DNA of 64,000 nt from CALJXB01 sp965225935 (GTDB lineage: Bacteria > Pseudomonadota > Alphaproteobacteria > Kiloniellales > JAKSDN01). Shown in pieces: positions 1 to 9,018 of this stretch (within the stretch, counting starts at the first letter, position 1; each line of letters starts with the position of its first letter). The notes below the pieces were generated by a model, which did no database searches, was not told the origin of the DNA, and saw only the letters and a program-made list of their open reading frames with translations. The position numbers and the translations under genes were made by a program. The DNA is taken from positions 1 to 64,000 of the forward strand of contig CBDDCC010000023.1 of the NCBI GenBank assembly GCA_965225935.1, read 5' to 3'.

Positions 1-82
1 CGGACCCGTCGATCGCTCCAGCAGCAGGCGATACCGCCAGGCAGCTCACCGCAAGAGCCAGAAAAGGTGTGACAAACTTCAT
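1..82 (-). CDS. 5' end of a secreted protein gene, cut by window edge
   Basis: A leftward gene starts at the ATG at 82-80 and runs off the left edge after 27 codons. The visible residues look like a Sec signal peptide: a Lys at position 3, a hydrophobic stretch rich in Leu, Ala and Val, then Ala-Gly-Ala as a possible cleavage site. A purine-rich stretch lies directly upstream. It follows the glycine-zipper gene on the same strand by about 20 bases, so it may belong to the same RND efflux operon. The product cannot be identified from this fragment; an exported accessory protein is the most that can be said. Confidence 0.55.
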   Translation of the reverse strand, partial: MKFVTPFLALAVSCLAVSPAAGAIDGS

Positions 83-100
83 CCTTCCGTCCCCCGGTGG

Positions 101-597
101 CTAGTTGATCGTGTAACCGCGCGACGACATGCAGGCCGAATAGGCGCGGTTGTAGTCGTTTCGGCCCTGCTGGTACTGGGCCGCCTGCTGGCGCTCCCAA
201 TCCTTCCTCGCCTTCTCGTTCTGCTTGTTCCTGCTGTTGCTCGTGAGGCCTCCGAGGATGCCTCCGGCCGCCGCGCCGATCGCAGCGCCTTGCCGGCGTC
301 GCCACCGATCGCGCCGCCGAGCGCACCGACACCGGCGCCTACGGCCGCACCGCCCAACAGGCCCGGCCCGCCCGACTTCTTCTTGGGCGGCGGAGCGCCC
401 GACTGGGGCGCCTGCATGGGATCGAACCCCGTCTGCTGTCTGGCCCAGCTGTAGCACTGGAACCTGTCCTGTTCCTGCTGCTCCTGACTCTGGCCTTTGT
501 TCGGATAGGCGTAGATGTCCTGGGCGGAAACCTCCGGCGCGAACAGCGCCGCGAGCCAGGCAAGCGCGCTCAGAGTTGCCAGCCACCTCGATGTCAT
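101..597 (-). pseudogene. Glycine-zipper exported protein, frameshifted
   Basis: The gene starts at the ATG at 597 behind a good ribosome site (GGGAGG, 6 bases upstream). It encodes a signal peptide ending near Val-Ser-Ala-Gln, then a region rich in Gln and Pro, then a glycine zipper (GLLGGAAVGAGVGALGGAIG). Near base 288 the frame breaks: the N-terminal frame reads DAGKALRSA, while the other frame continues as GAAIGAAAGGILGGLTSN and ends at a TGA at 101. Restoring one missing G in the AAGG(G)CG stretch joins both halves into a protein of about 165 residues with a Cys-containing C-terminus (YSACMSSRGYTIN). Proteins of this type are small cell-envelope proteins of unknown exact function. It follows the RND pump gene by 34 bases. 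The frameshift may be a sequencing error or real decay. Confidence 0.7.
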
Positions 598-631
598 TCC
601 AAACCTCCCATTCAATCGAACCGCCTTCGGC

Positions 632-3600
632 TCAGGCCTTCCGCACCCGGAAGAAGAGGCTGTAGAGCACCGGCACGACGACGAGCGTCAACAGCGTTCC
701 CAAGGCCAGGCCCGTGGCGATGACCACGGCCATGGAATAGAACAACGGGTCGCGCACGACGATGAGGGGCAAGACCCCGAGAATCGTCGTGACGGCCGAC
801 ATGAGGATCGGCCGGAACCGCGACAGGGACGCCAGAACCACGGCCTCGTAAGGCTCCTTGCCTTCGGCACGCAAGGAATCTATGCGATCTATGAGCACGA
901 TGCCATTGTTGATGATGACGCCGGCCAGGCTGAGCAGCCCGAGGATGGCGAAGAAGTCGAAGGGCGCGCGCAGCACGAAGACGCCGAACAGCGCCGCCGC
1001 GAAAGCCATGGGAATGGTCAGGATGATGATGGCCGGCCGGCGGAAGGAGTTGAACTGCCAGACCAGCAGCAGCACGATTCCCAGGAGGCACTGCGGCATG
1101 GTGGAGAACAGCTTCTCGTTGGTCTCGGTGGCGTCCTCGATCTCGCCGCCGATCTCCCAGCGGTAGCCCGGCCCCAGGTCCAAGCCCTCCAGAACGGGCG
1201 TCATGAGCGCCACCAGCTGCGGCGCCTTCAGGTGCTGGTGGCGGGCTGAGATGGTGACGGTGCGCTCCTGATCCTTGTGGGAGACGCGGCTGAACTGCCA
1301 GCTTCCCTTGATGTCGGCGATCTGGGTGAGCGGCACGTTGACCCCCGCGCGAGCGCGAATAGACGCTGATGTTCCAGAGATCGCCGAGCGCCTCGCGCTC
1401 GTCGTCCGTGGCCTGCATGATGATGGGGATGGCCAGGTCCCCCTCGCGGTAGTCGGTCAGTTCCGCGCCGTCGAGGAAGGCGTTCAGGGATAGCCCCACT
1501 TCCTGGGAGGTCACGCCGGCGCGTCGCGCGCGGGCCTGGTCGACCATCACGTCGACCCGCACGATCTTGTTCTCCCAATCGTTCTGCACGTAGTCGATGC
1601 CCTCGACCGCCCAGAGCGCGTCGGTCAGCTGCGTGGCCTTTTCCCAGAGGTAGTCCGTGTCGGGCCCGATCAGGCGGAACTCCACGTAGGCCGGCTCGTT
1701 GGCGCCGAGCCACATGCGCTTGACCCGCGCGGTCGCATTGGGAGCGTTCTCCAACAGGTAGAGCCGGGTCCGCCGCACCAGATCCGGGACCTGATCGTCG
1801 CTCTCGGTGTTGACGATCACGAAGGCGACGTTGGAGGCCGGATCCACCGGCGACAGGGTGAGGAAGAAGCGCGGGCCACCGGTGCCCACGTAGGCGATGT
1901 TTCCGGTGACCTCGGGATTGATCTCTTTGTTGCTGAGCCAGTCGGTCAGATTCTGCACCACCTCGTCCGTCGCCGTGATGCGCGATCCCGCCGGCAAATC
2001 CACATAGATGAGGAACTGGTTGCGGTCGCTGGGTCCGAAAAACTCCCGCACCAGCTGACCGGCCATCACGAAGGCACCGGCCAGCAGCGCGATCACGAGG
2101 CCGACCACCAGCAGCCGCGCGCTCAGGGCGAGCTGGAGGATCCCCCGGTAGCGCCGATAGAATCCGCCGCCGTAGGGATCGGCCGCACCCTCGTTGCCGG
2201 CGTTGCTCTCCTCGTCTTCCTTCTCGGCCTCTTCGCCCGTCGCGCTTTCCGCGCCCTCTGCCTTCTTCGTTTTCGGCGCGACCTTCATGAACCAGAAGGC
2301 CATGGAGGGGGTCATGTACATGGACATGAACCATGAGCCCAGGAGCAGGATGATCACCACCATGGGCAGCGAGTAGACGTATTCGCCGGTCTGCCCGTCC
2401 ACCAGCAGCATGGGCATGAAGGCGAGGATGGTCGTGAGCGAGGAGGTCAGGAGCGGGACCGCCAGCGTCTGGCCCGCAGCCTTGCAGGCGGCGGCCCGCT
2501 CCTCGCCCCGCTCCAGACGGCTGCGGATGTCCTCCACAACCACGATGGCGTTGTCGACCAGCATGCCCAACGCCACGATCGAGGAAATGATCGAGACCCG
2601 CTCTAGCTCGATGCCGAACTGGCGCATGACGACGAGGCCGAGCAGCATGGTGATCGGCACGAAGGAGCCGACGATGAGGCCGCTGCGCAGGCCCAGGAAC
2701 AGCATGACCACCACCAGGACGATGGCGAGGGTCTGGTAGACGCTGGAGAGCGCGCCGTCCACGGCGGCCACCACCAGGTCCGGCTGGAAGGTCGCGAAGT
2801 CGAGCACGTAGCCGATGGGCAGATGGCTTTCCAGCTCGCGGACCTTGGCCGTCAGGCGTTCGCCGAATTCGACGCTGTTGACGCCCGGCGTGATTGAGAC
2901 GCTGATGACGATGGCCGGATGGCCGTTGTAGTAGGCGAGCGTTTCCGGCGGATCGACGTAGCCCCGCTCCACCGTTACCAGGTCGCTGAGGCGCACCATC
3001 CCGCCGTCGTCCGGAACGGCGATCAGAGTCCTTTCGACCTCCTCGACACTGGTGAAGTTGCCTGTCGGCGAGAGCACCACCTCGCGGCCGTCGGCGTCGA
3101 TGCTGCCGCCCGGAAGGATGACGTTCTGACTGACCAGGGTGTCGACCACTTCGCTCGGGCTGATCCCGAATTGGGAGAGCTTGGCGTTGGAGAACTTCAG
3201 GGTGACCCGCTCGTCCTGCACGCCGAACAGCTCGACCTTGCGGATGCCCCGGAGCTCGTAGAGGCGGTCGCGGATGTCGCGGGCCACGATGCGCATCTCC
3301 GACATGGAGAAGCCGTCGCTCCAAAGCGCGATGGTGGCGATGGCGACCAGTCCGAACTCGTCGTTGACGAAAGGACCGATGGTGCCCTCGGGCAGCTGCG
3401 GCCGCAGGTCGTCCATCTTGTTGCGCAGCCGGTTCCAGATTTCGTCGAGATCGTCGTATTCGTCGCGGGTGGTGGCGTGGACGATGGTCAGGCCGGTCAT
3501 GGAGTCGGAGGTGATCTCGTCGATCTCCGGCATGGTGCGGATCTGCGTCTCGATCTGCCGGGTGATCAGTTCTTCGACCTGCTCGGGCACCATTCCGGGA

Positions 3601-3755
3601 AAGGCGGCGGAGATCACCGCCTCGCGGATCACGATGGGCGGGTCCTCCTGCCGAGGAAAGGTGAGGAACTGCATGATCCCGGCGAGAATCACCAGGATCA
3701 GGAAGCTGATGGTGACCCGCGAGCGATTCAGCGAAAATGCGGTGATGCCCCCCAT
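632..3755 (-). pseudogene. RND efflux pump permease, frameshifted near C-terminal third
   Basis: This is an inner-membrane proton-driven RND transporter (AcrB/HAE1-like superfamily) of about 1,041 residues once repaired. The N-terminus has TM1 (about residues 12-30) followed by the conserved PGMVPEQVEELITRQIE stretch. The TM4 region carries GMLVDNAIVVVEDI with its proton-relay Asp. A Lys/Glu-rich linker lies near residues 498-540. The reading frame runs clean from the ATG at 3755 to about base 1350, ending in WNISVYS. The homologous continuation (VPLTQIADIKGSWQF and the last six membrane helices) is in another frame, ending at the TGA at 632. Removing one base around 1345-1360, a CG-rich run, gives SVYSRRAGVNVPLTQ and a full-length pump. 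It sits 34 bases after the adaptor gene. As written it would be cut before its last membrane bundle and be inactive. Confidence 0.85.
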
Positions 3756-3789
3756 GGCGCCGTTCCGTCCCCTCTTCCGGCCGCCGGCG

Positions 3790-4908
3790 CTATTGGGACA
3801 TGAGCTTCACTTCCTGCCCGTCGCGCAGAAAGCTGACCCCGGCCACGGCGACCACGTCGCCAGGCTTGATTCCCTCGGCAATGAAGACCCGGTTGTCCTG
3901 CACGCCCCCGCCGCGCACCGCTGTCTTCTTGACCGTGGAGGTCCCGGGGTCGAACACGAAAACGTAACCCTTGCCAGGCTCATTGCCGGCGGCAATGGCC
4001 GAGACAGGTATCAGGTAGGACGTGCTGCCGTCGTCCTCGCCAAGGATCAGGGAAACCTCAGCCGTCATGCCCGGCAGCACGTTGTCCGGCGCGTCGGTGA
4101 GGGCCACCTTGACGGGAAAGGCGTTGGCCTCCGCCGCCACGGTGCCGACCTCGGAGACCCGGCCCTTGACGCTCGACACCTGCTCTGAGGGGAAAGTGAT
4201 CTCGGCGGGCAGTCCGAGGTGGACCTGTCCTATGGCGGTCTCGGGCACAGAAAGCAGCACTTCCATGGCGCCCTCGGCGTAGATCTCGAAAACCTTCTCG
4301 CCGCGCGCCACCTCCTGGAAGGGATCGACGTACTTCGCGGCAATGACCCCGTCGAAGGGCGCCGCCAGCCTGGTCTTCTCCAGATCCCGGCGCGACAGGT
4401 TCAGCTTCGAGGTGGCGTAGGAGACCTGATTGGCGGCACTGTCGCGGGCCGCCAGCGCCTGGTCGTAGGCCGCCTTGGCGACCCAATCCTTCTCGTAGAG
4501 GGTCTTTTGGCGGACGTACTCGGTATCCTTCTCGGCGAGCTGGGCCTTGGCCCGGCCCAGTTCGGCCTCAGCGCCCTCGACGTTCAGTTGAAAGGGCTTG
4601 TCGTCCAGGGTCGCCAGGACCTCGCCTTCCGTCACCCGGTCGCCGACGTTGACGTTGACCTCTCGGGTGTTGCCGGCGACCTCGAAGCTGATGGTGGAAG
4701 TGTCCACCGCCTCCACGGTGCCGGGGAAGCGGCGCAGCTGGCCGGAGCCACGCTCGGAGATGGTGATGGTCTTGATGGCGCGGATGTTCTCGACCACCTC
4801 GGGCTGCTCCTGCTCGCAAGCCGCCAGCAAGAGGCCGGCCAGGGCGAGCACGGCGCCCGGCCTGAAGAGTGGCCGCGCGGACGCGCGTCCTGAAAGCTGA
4901 TTGGACAC
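3790..4908 (-). CDS. RND efflux periplasmic adaptor subunit (HlyD/MexA-like lipoprotein)
   Basis: This is the membrane-fusion protein that bridges an RND pump to an outer-membrane channel. The 372-residue protein has a lipoprotein-type signal (LLLAAC, Cys31), so it is probably lipid-anchored in the periplasm. A split biotinyl-lipoyl domain follows (NVGDRVTEGEVLATLDD near residue 85; RLAAPFDGVIAAK near 180), with a helical hairpin between the halves at about residues 105-165. Beta-barrel and membrane-proximal domains end in the typical PGDVVAVAGVSFLRDGQEV. It is the first gene of the leftward operon adaptor - RND pump - glycine-zipper protein. No outer-membrane factor or TetR-type regulator is visible in the window. 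This gene is intact, unlike the two after it. Confidence 0.92.
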   Translation of the reverse strand: MSNQLSGRASARPLFRPGAVLALAGLLLAACEQEQPEVVENIRAIKTITISERGSGQLRRFPGTVEAVDTSTISFEVAGNTREVNVNVGDRVTEGEVLATLDDKPFQLNVEGAEAELGRAKAQLAEKDTEYVRQKTLYEKDWVAKAAYDQALAARDSAANQVSYATSKLNLSRRDLEKTRLAAPFDGVIAAKYVDPFQEVARGEKVFEIYAEGAMEVLLSVPETAIGQVHLGLPAEITFPSEQVSSVKGRVSEVGTVAAEANAFPVKVALTDAPDNVLPGMTAEVSLILGEDDGSTSYLIPVSAIAAGNEPGKGYVFVFDPGTSTVKKTAVRGGGVQDNRVFIAEGIKPGDVVAVAGVSFLRDGQEVKLMSQ

Positions 4909-5077
4909 CCCATTTCCTCCCCGAGCCGTTTCCCCTCATCCGGCCAGAGCTGGGCGCTCCGTCTCCGAGCGGGCGATATTGGAGGCAAGCAGCCGGATTG
5001 ACAAGATCAGGCGGCGGATTCCATAGACTCCCGGCCGCAAGAGTCAACCAGAACGGGCATTTGGCTCTCCGCCCTTC

Positions 5078-7492
5078 TCAGCCGCGCATGCGTTCGCCCT
5101 TGGGGTCGAAGAGCGGCTCGGTGATGAGCTTGGCGGGGCGCATCTCGCCGAGGATCTCGATCTCGAAGGGCGCGCCCTCCTCGATCATCTCCGTGGGCAC
5201 GAAGCCGAGCGCCACCGACTTCTCCGCGTAGTGGGCGTAGCCGCCGGAGGTGACGAAGCCCACCACCTTGCCGTCCCGCCAGATCGGCTCGTCGGCCCAG
5301 ACGTCGGCGTCATCGGCCTCGACCACCAGGGTGGAGAGCCTGCGCGACGGCGGCGTCTCCTTGGCCTCCAGCGCCGCGTCGCGGCCGATGAAATCGTTCT
5401 TCTTGAAGGAGACGAAGCGGTCGAGCCCGGTCTCGGCGGGCGTGTAGTCGGGCTTGTACTCCCGCATCCAGGAGCCGAAGGACTTCTCCAGGCGCAGCGA
5501 CAGCATGGCCCGCATGCCGAACGGCTTCAGCCCCAGGTCCGTGCCGGCCTCGGCCAACGCCTCGTAGAGCTGCACCTGGTGGCGGGCGGCGACGTAGATC
5601 TCATAGCCCAGGTCTCCGGTGTAGGTCACCCGGCAGACGACGGCCGGCACCAGGCCGACGTTCAGGCGCCGGACCGAGAGGAAGGGAAAGGCCTCGTTGG
5701 AGACATCGGAGCGGGTCACCCGCTGCAGCAGCTCGCGCGCCTTGGGCCCGGCGATCTGGAAGCCGATGCGCTCGAGCGAGACGTTCGAGATATCGACGCC
5801 GCTCTCCGGCAGGTGCGCTTCGAACCAGCGCATGTGGTAGGCCTGGGCGAGCGAGGAGGCGGTCAGCTGGAACTCCTCGGGCCCCAGCTTGGAGACGGTG
5901 AAGTCGCCGATCAGCCGCCCCTTGGGGCTCAGCATGGGCGTCAGCACCATGCGGCCCTCTTGGGGCATGCGGTTCGCCATCACGTGGCTCAGCCAGGTCT
6001 CCGCCTCGGGCCCGGTGACGGCGTATTTGCCGAAGTTGTGGATCTCGTTGATGCCGACGGCCGTGCGCACCGCGCGGCACTCCTCGCCGACGGGCGCGAA
6101 GGCGTTGGAGCGGCGGAAGGCCGGCGTCTCGAAGAGCGCGTCGCCCTCGGGCGCGAAGTAGTTGACGTGCTCCAGGCCGTAGCCGCAGCCGAAGACGGCG
6201 CGCTGCTGCGCCCAGATGCCGTAGGCCGGGGTCGCGTTGAGGGGACGCGCCGCCGGCAGCTCCTCGTTGGGGTAGGAGACGGCGAAGCGGCGCTGGTAGT
6301 TCTCCTTCACCTTGTCGCGGGTGTAGGGCCGCGTCGTCCAGTCGCCGAAGCGCGAGACGTCCATGGCGAAGACGTCGCGCGAGGGCTCGCCCTCGATCAT
6401 CCATTCGGCCAGCGTCAGGCCGACGCCGCCGCCCTGGCTGAAGCCGGCCATGACCGCGCAGGCCGCCCAGTAGTTCGTCATGCCCGGCACCGGGCCCACG
6501 AGCGGATTGCCGTCGGGGGCGAAGGTGAAGGGGCCGTTGATGACGCGCTTGACCCCCGCCTCGGCCAGGCAGGGGTAACGGTTGTAGGCGGTCTCCAGAG
6601 ACTCGCCGATGCGGTCCAGCTTGTCGGGGAGCAGCTCGTTGCCGAAATCCCAGGGCGTGCCGTCCACCGCCCAGGGGTCGCAAGCCTGCTCGTAGAAGCC
6701 GATCACCAGGCCGCGACCTTCCTGGCGCAGGTAGTTCTCGCCGCCCGGATCGATCACGTGGGGCAGCTCCTCGTCGCGCTCGTAGACCAGGGGGATCTCG
6801 TCGGTCACCAGGTACTGGTGCTCCATGGGATGGAGCGGCAGGTAGACCCCCGCCATTTCGTTGACCTCGCGGGCCCAGAGGCCGCCGGCGTTGACCACAT
6901 AGTCCGCCGCGATGGTGCCCTGCTCGCTCACCACGTCCCAGCCGCCGTCGGCGCGCGGGTTCAGCTCCATCACCCGGTTGCGCAGGTAGATCTCCGCCCC
7001 CTGCTGGCGCGCCGCCTTGGCGTAGGCGTGGGTCGTGCCCGAGGGATCCAGGTGCCCGTCGAGCGGATCGTAGAGCGCGCCGATCACGCCCTCGGTGTTG
7101 ACGATGGGGGAGCGGGCGGCGATCTCCTCGGGCCCGATGATCTCCGTCTCCAGGCCCATGTAGCGGTGCTTGGCGCGCTCGCTCTTCAGGTGATCCATGC
7201 GCTCGGGCGTGGTGGCGATGGTCATGCCGCCCGAGTGGTGCAGGCCGCAGAACTGGCCGCTGATCTCCTCCAGCTCGTTGTAGAGCTTGATGGTGTAGCC
7301 CTGGAGCGCCGCCATGTTGGTGTCGGCGTTGAGGGTGTGGAAACCGCCCGCCGCATGCCAGGTCGAGCCGGAGGTGAGCTCCGAACGCTCGATCAGCACC
7401 ACGTCTTTCCAGCCGAACTTGGTCAGGTGATAGAGCACGCTGCACCCGACCACGCCGCCGCCGATCACGGCCACCCGTACGTGCGATTTCAT
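5078..7492 (-). CDS. GcvT-family FAD oxidoreductase, dimethylglycine/sarcosine dehydrogenase-like
   Basis: A two-part flavoprotein of about 804 residues. The N-terminal DAO domain carries the dinucleotide fold (VAVIGGGVVGCSVLYHL) and GSTWHAAGG, whose His46 matches the covalent FAD attachment site of mitochondrial dimethylglycine and sarcosine dehydrogenases. The C-terminal half (from about residue 430) is a GcvT-like aminomethyltransferase domain that in this family binds tetrahydrofolate. Family members oxidatively demethylate N-methylglycines and pass the carbon to folate as 5,10-methylene-THF. That would supply the serine cycle encoded further right. I chose the ATG at 7492 because GGAAGGGG lies 12 bases upstream; a GTG at 7504 abuts that site and would add four residues. 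It stands alone with about 250 bases of non-coding DNA upstream. The exact methylamine substrate cannot be read from sequence. Confidence 0.88.
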   Translation of the reverse strand: MKSHVRVAVIGGGVVGCSVLYHLTKFGWKDVVLIERSELTSGSTWHAAGGFHTLNADTNMAALQGYTIKLYNELEEISGQFCGLHHSGGMTIATTPERMDHLKSERAKHRYMGLETEIIGPEEIAARSPIVNTEGVIGALYDPLDGHLDPSGTTHAYAKAARQQGAEIYLRNRVMELNPRADGGWDVVSEQGTIAADYVVNAGGLWAREVNEMAGVYLPLHPMEHQYLVTDEIPLVYERDEELPHVIDPGGENYLRQEGRGLVIGFYEQACDPWAVDGTPWDFGNELLPDKLDRIGESLETAYNRYPCLAEAGVKRVINGPFTFAPDGNPLVGPVPGMTNYWAACAVMAGFSQGGGVGLTLAEWMIEGEPSRDVFAMDVSRFGDWTTRPYTRDKVKENYQRRFAVSYPNEELPAARPLNATPAYGIWAQQRAVFGCGYGLEHVNYFAPEGDALFETPAFRRSNAFAPVGEECRAVRTAVGINEIHNFGKYAVTGPEAETWLSHVMANRMPQEGRMVLTPMLSPKGRLIGDFTVSKLGPEEFQLTASSLAQAYHMRWFEAHLPESGVDISNVSLERIGFQIAGPKARELLQRVTRSDVSNEAFPFLSVRRLNVGLVPAVVCRVTYTGDLGYEIYVAARHQVQLYEALAEAGTDLGLKPFGMRAMLSLRLEKSFGSWMREYKPDYTPAETGLDRFVSFKKNDFIGRDAALEAKETPPSRRLSTLVVEADDADVWADEPIWRDGKVVGFVTSGGYAHYAEKSVALGFVPTEMIEEGAPFEIEILGEMRPAKLITEPLFDPKGERMRG

Positions 7493-7739
7493 GACTGCCG
7501 ACACCCCTTCCAGTTTCGCGCCCGCGCCGCGCCCGGCACGGGCCCGATCTATGCCTAGCCGCGATCCGACCGCCGCAGCAACGACAAAAGGACCGGCCCG
7601 TCAAAGATTCGGCCGGCCCATCGTCAGCGTCGAAGGTTCACGCGCGGCCCCTCGGCCACGAACCCGCATTTGCCGCCATCGCGGCGCCGGGCGCTGGCCT
7701 CGATCCGTCGGCGGAGGGCGATTCGGGAACAGTGGCCGG

Positions 7740-8984
7740 TCAGGTCTCCGACTTGAGCCCGAAGACCGCCAGGCCCGCGCCCACGCCCCTGACCCGGCGC
7801 CGGCCCAGGTCCTCCCAGTCGGCCTTCGCGTGACGGGCGAAACTCTCGCTCGCTACCAGAGTGCGCTTCAGGGTCTTGGTGAGCGCCTCCAGCCGGGCCA
7901 CCTCGTTCACCGTCGGCCCGATGACCGAGAAGGTGAGCCGCTCCGGCACGCCGATGTTGCCGAACAGCACCTCGCCCAGGTGCAGCGCCAGGCCGAAGGA
8001 GAGCGGCGCTTCGCCCCGCGCCTCGCGCTGCCGGTTGACCCGCTCGGTCGTTCGCCGCGCCTCATCGCTGGCCTTGAGCGCCCGCGCGCAGGCCCGCTTA
8101 GCCGTCACGCCCTTGCCGATGGGGAAGATCGCCAGCACCGCGTCGCCAATGAAGTTCAGGATCTGGCCGCCGTGGCGCAGCACGGGGCTGCCGGTGCACT
8201 CGAAGTAGTCGTTGAGGGCCTGGATATAGGCGTCGCGCGGCAGACGGTCGGCGATGGCGGTGGAGCCGCGCAGGTCGCTGTACCAGATGACCGCGCGCAG
8301 GCTCTCGCCGTCGCCGCGCCGGATCTGCCCCTTGAGCACCCGCAGGCCCGCGTCCGGTCCCAGGTAGGTGGCGACCACGTTCCGGGCGATCTCCTCCTTC
8401 ATGTGCATCTTGCAGGCGACCGCGAGTCCCCGCTGCACGGGCAGCAGCGCCCGCAGGTGCTCGTCGCTGAAGCCGCCGCGCCGGTCGGTCACCCAAGAGC
8501 CGACCACGCCGTCGAGCTCCTCCTCCCCGAAGGACAGCAGAAAGGCCAGATAGTCGGTGGCGCCCTGCTCCCTGAACTCCGCCAGGACCGGGAAATCCAG
8601 CAGCGCCTCCGGCCCCGTGAGGCGCCGCCTGAGCAGGGGCGTCCGGGTTTTGATCATGTGGTAGAAGGGATTGGCTTTGAATTGCTCGGAAAAGTCCTCG
8701 CTGCCGAAGCGGTGGGGATAGTGCATCACCGTGACGCCTTCGCCGCGCAGCCAGGTCACGCCCATGCTCTCGTAGAGGGGATGCAGGATGCGGAAGGTCA
8801 GGTGCGCCCGCCAGAGCGGAATCCCGGCGGCCAGCAGGCGTTCGCAGCAGCCTTCGATCAGGGGCGCGTAGTCGGTTTCCCCCAGGGCCTGGCCCATCAG
8901 CCAGTCGGCCACCTGATCGACCAGGACCGACGGCTTGCCGGGGTCGCGGCGTCCGCGACCCGTCTTGCTGGTCGCCTTGCCCAT
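7740..8984 (-). CDS. Class III adenylate/guanylate cyclase-domain protein
   Basis: A soluble 414-residue protein. The C-terminal half (about 230-414) is a class III nucleotide cyclase catalytic domain. Metal-binding Asp residues are present in WYSDLRGST (Asp237) and FIGDAVLAIFP (Asp281), and the transition-state pair is present in VNEVARLE (Asn360, Arg364). The N-terminal half has no membrane segment and no domain I can name; it may be a sensor module as in related rhizobial cyclases. The position that usually holds the adenine-selecting Lys just before FIGD is Asn277, so the nucleotide made is uncertain. It starts 34 bases after hutU on the same strand, so it may be co-transcribed with histidine degradation. 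Confidence 0.88.
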   Translation of the reverse strand: MGKATSKTGRGRRDPGKPSVLVDQVADWLMGQALGETDYAPLIEGCCERLLAAGIPLWRAHLTFRILHPLYESMGVTWLRGEGVTVMHYPHRFGSEDFSEQFKANPFYHMIKTRTPLLRRRLTGPEALLDFPVLAEFREQGATDYLAFLLSFGEEELDGVVGSWVTDRRGGFSDEHLRALLPVQRGLAVACKMHMKEEIARNVVATYLGPDAGLRVLKGQIRRGDGESLRAVIWYSDLRGSTAIADRLPRDAYIQALNDYFECTGSPVLRHGGQILNFIGDAVLAIFPIGKGVTAKRACARALKASDEARRTTERVNRQREARGEAPLSFGLALHLGEVLFGNIGVPERLTFSVIGPTVNEVARLEALTKTLKRTLVASESFARHAKADWEDLGRRRVRGVGAGLAVFGLKSET

Positions 8985-9018
8985 GGCGTCGCTCGGCCTG
9001 GCGGCGGGCCAAGCGGTC

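Noticed and set aside
5231..7558. Very long open frame on the plus strand (about 775 codons) antisense to the dimethylglycine-dehydrogenase-like gene
   Set aside because: Long antisense frames arise from high-GC codon use; the translation is His/Arg/Val-rich low-complexity sequence with no domain or export signal, and the minus-strand gene has clear motifs.
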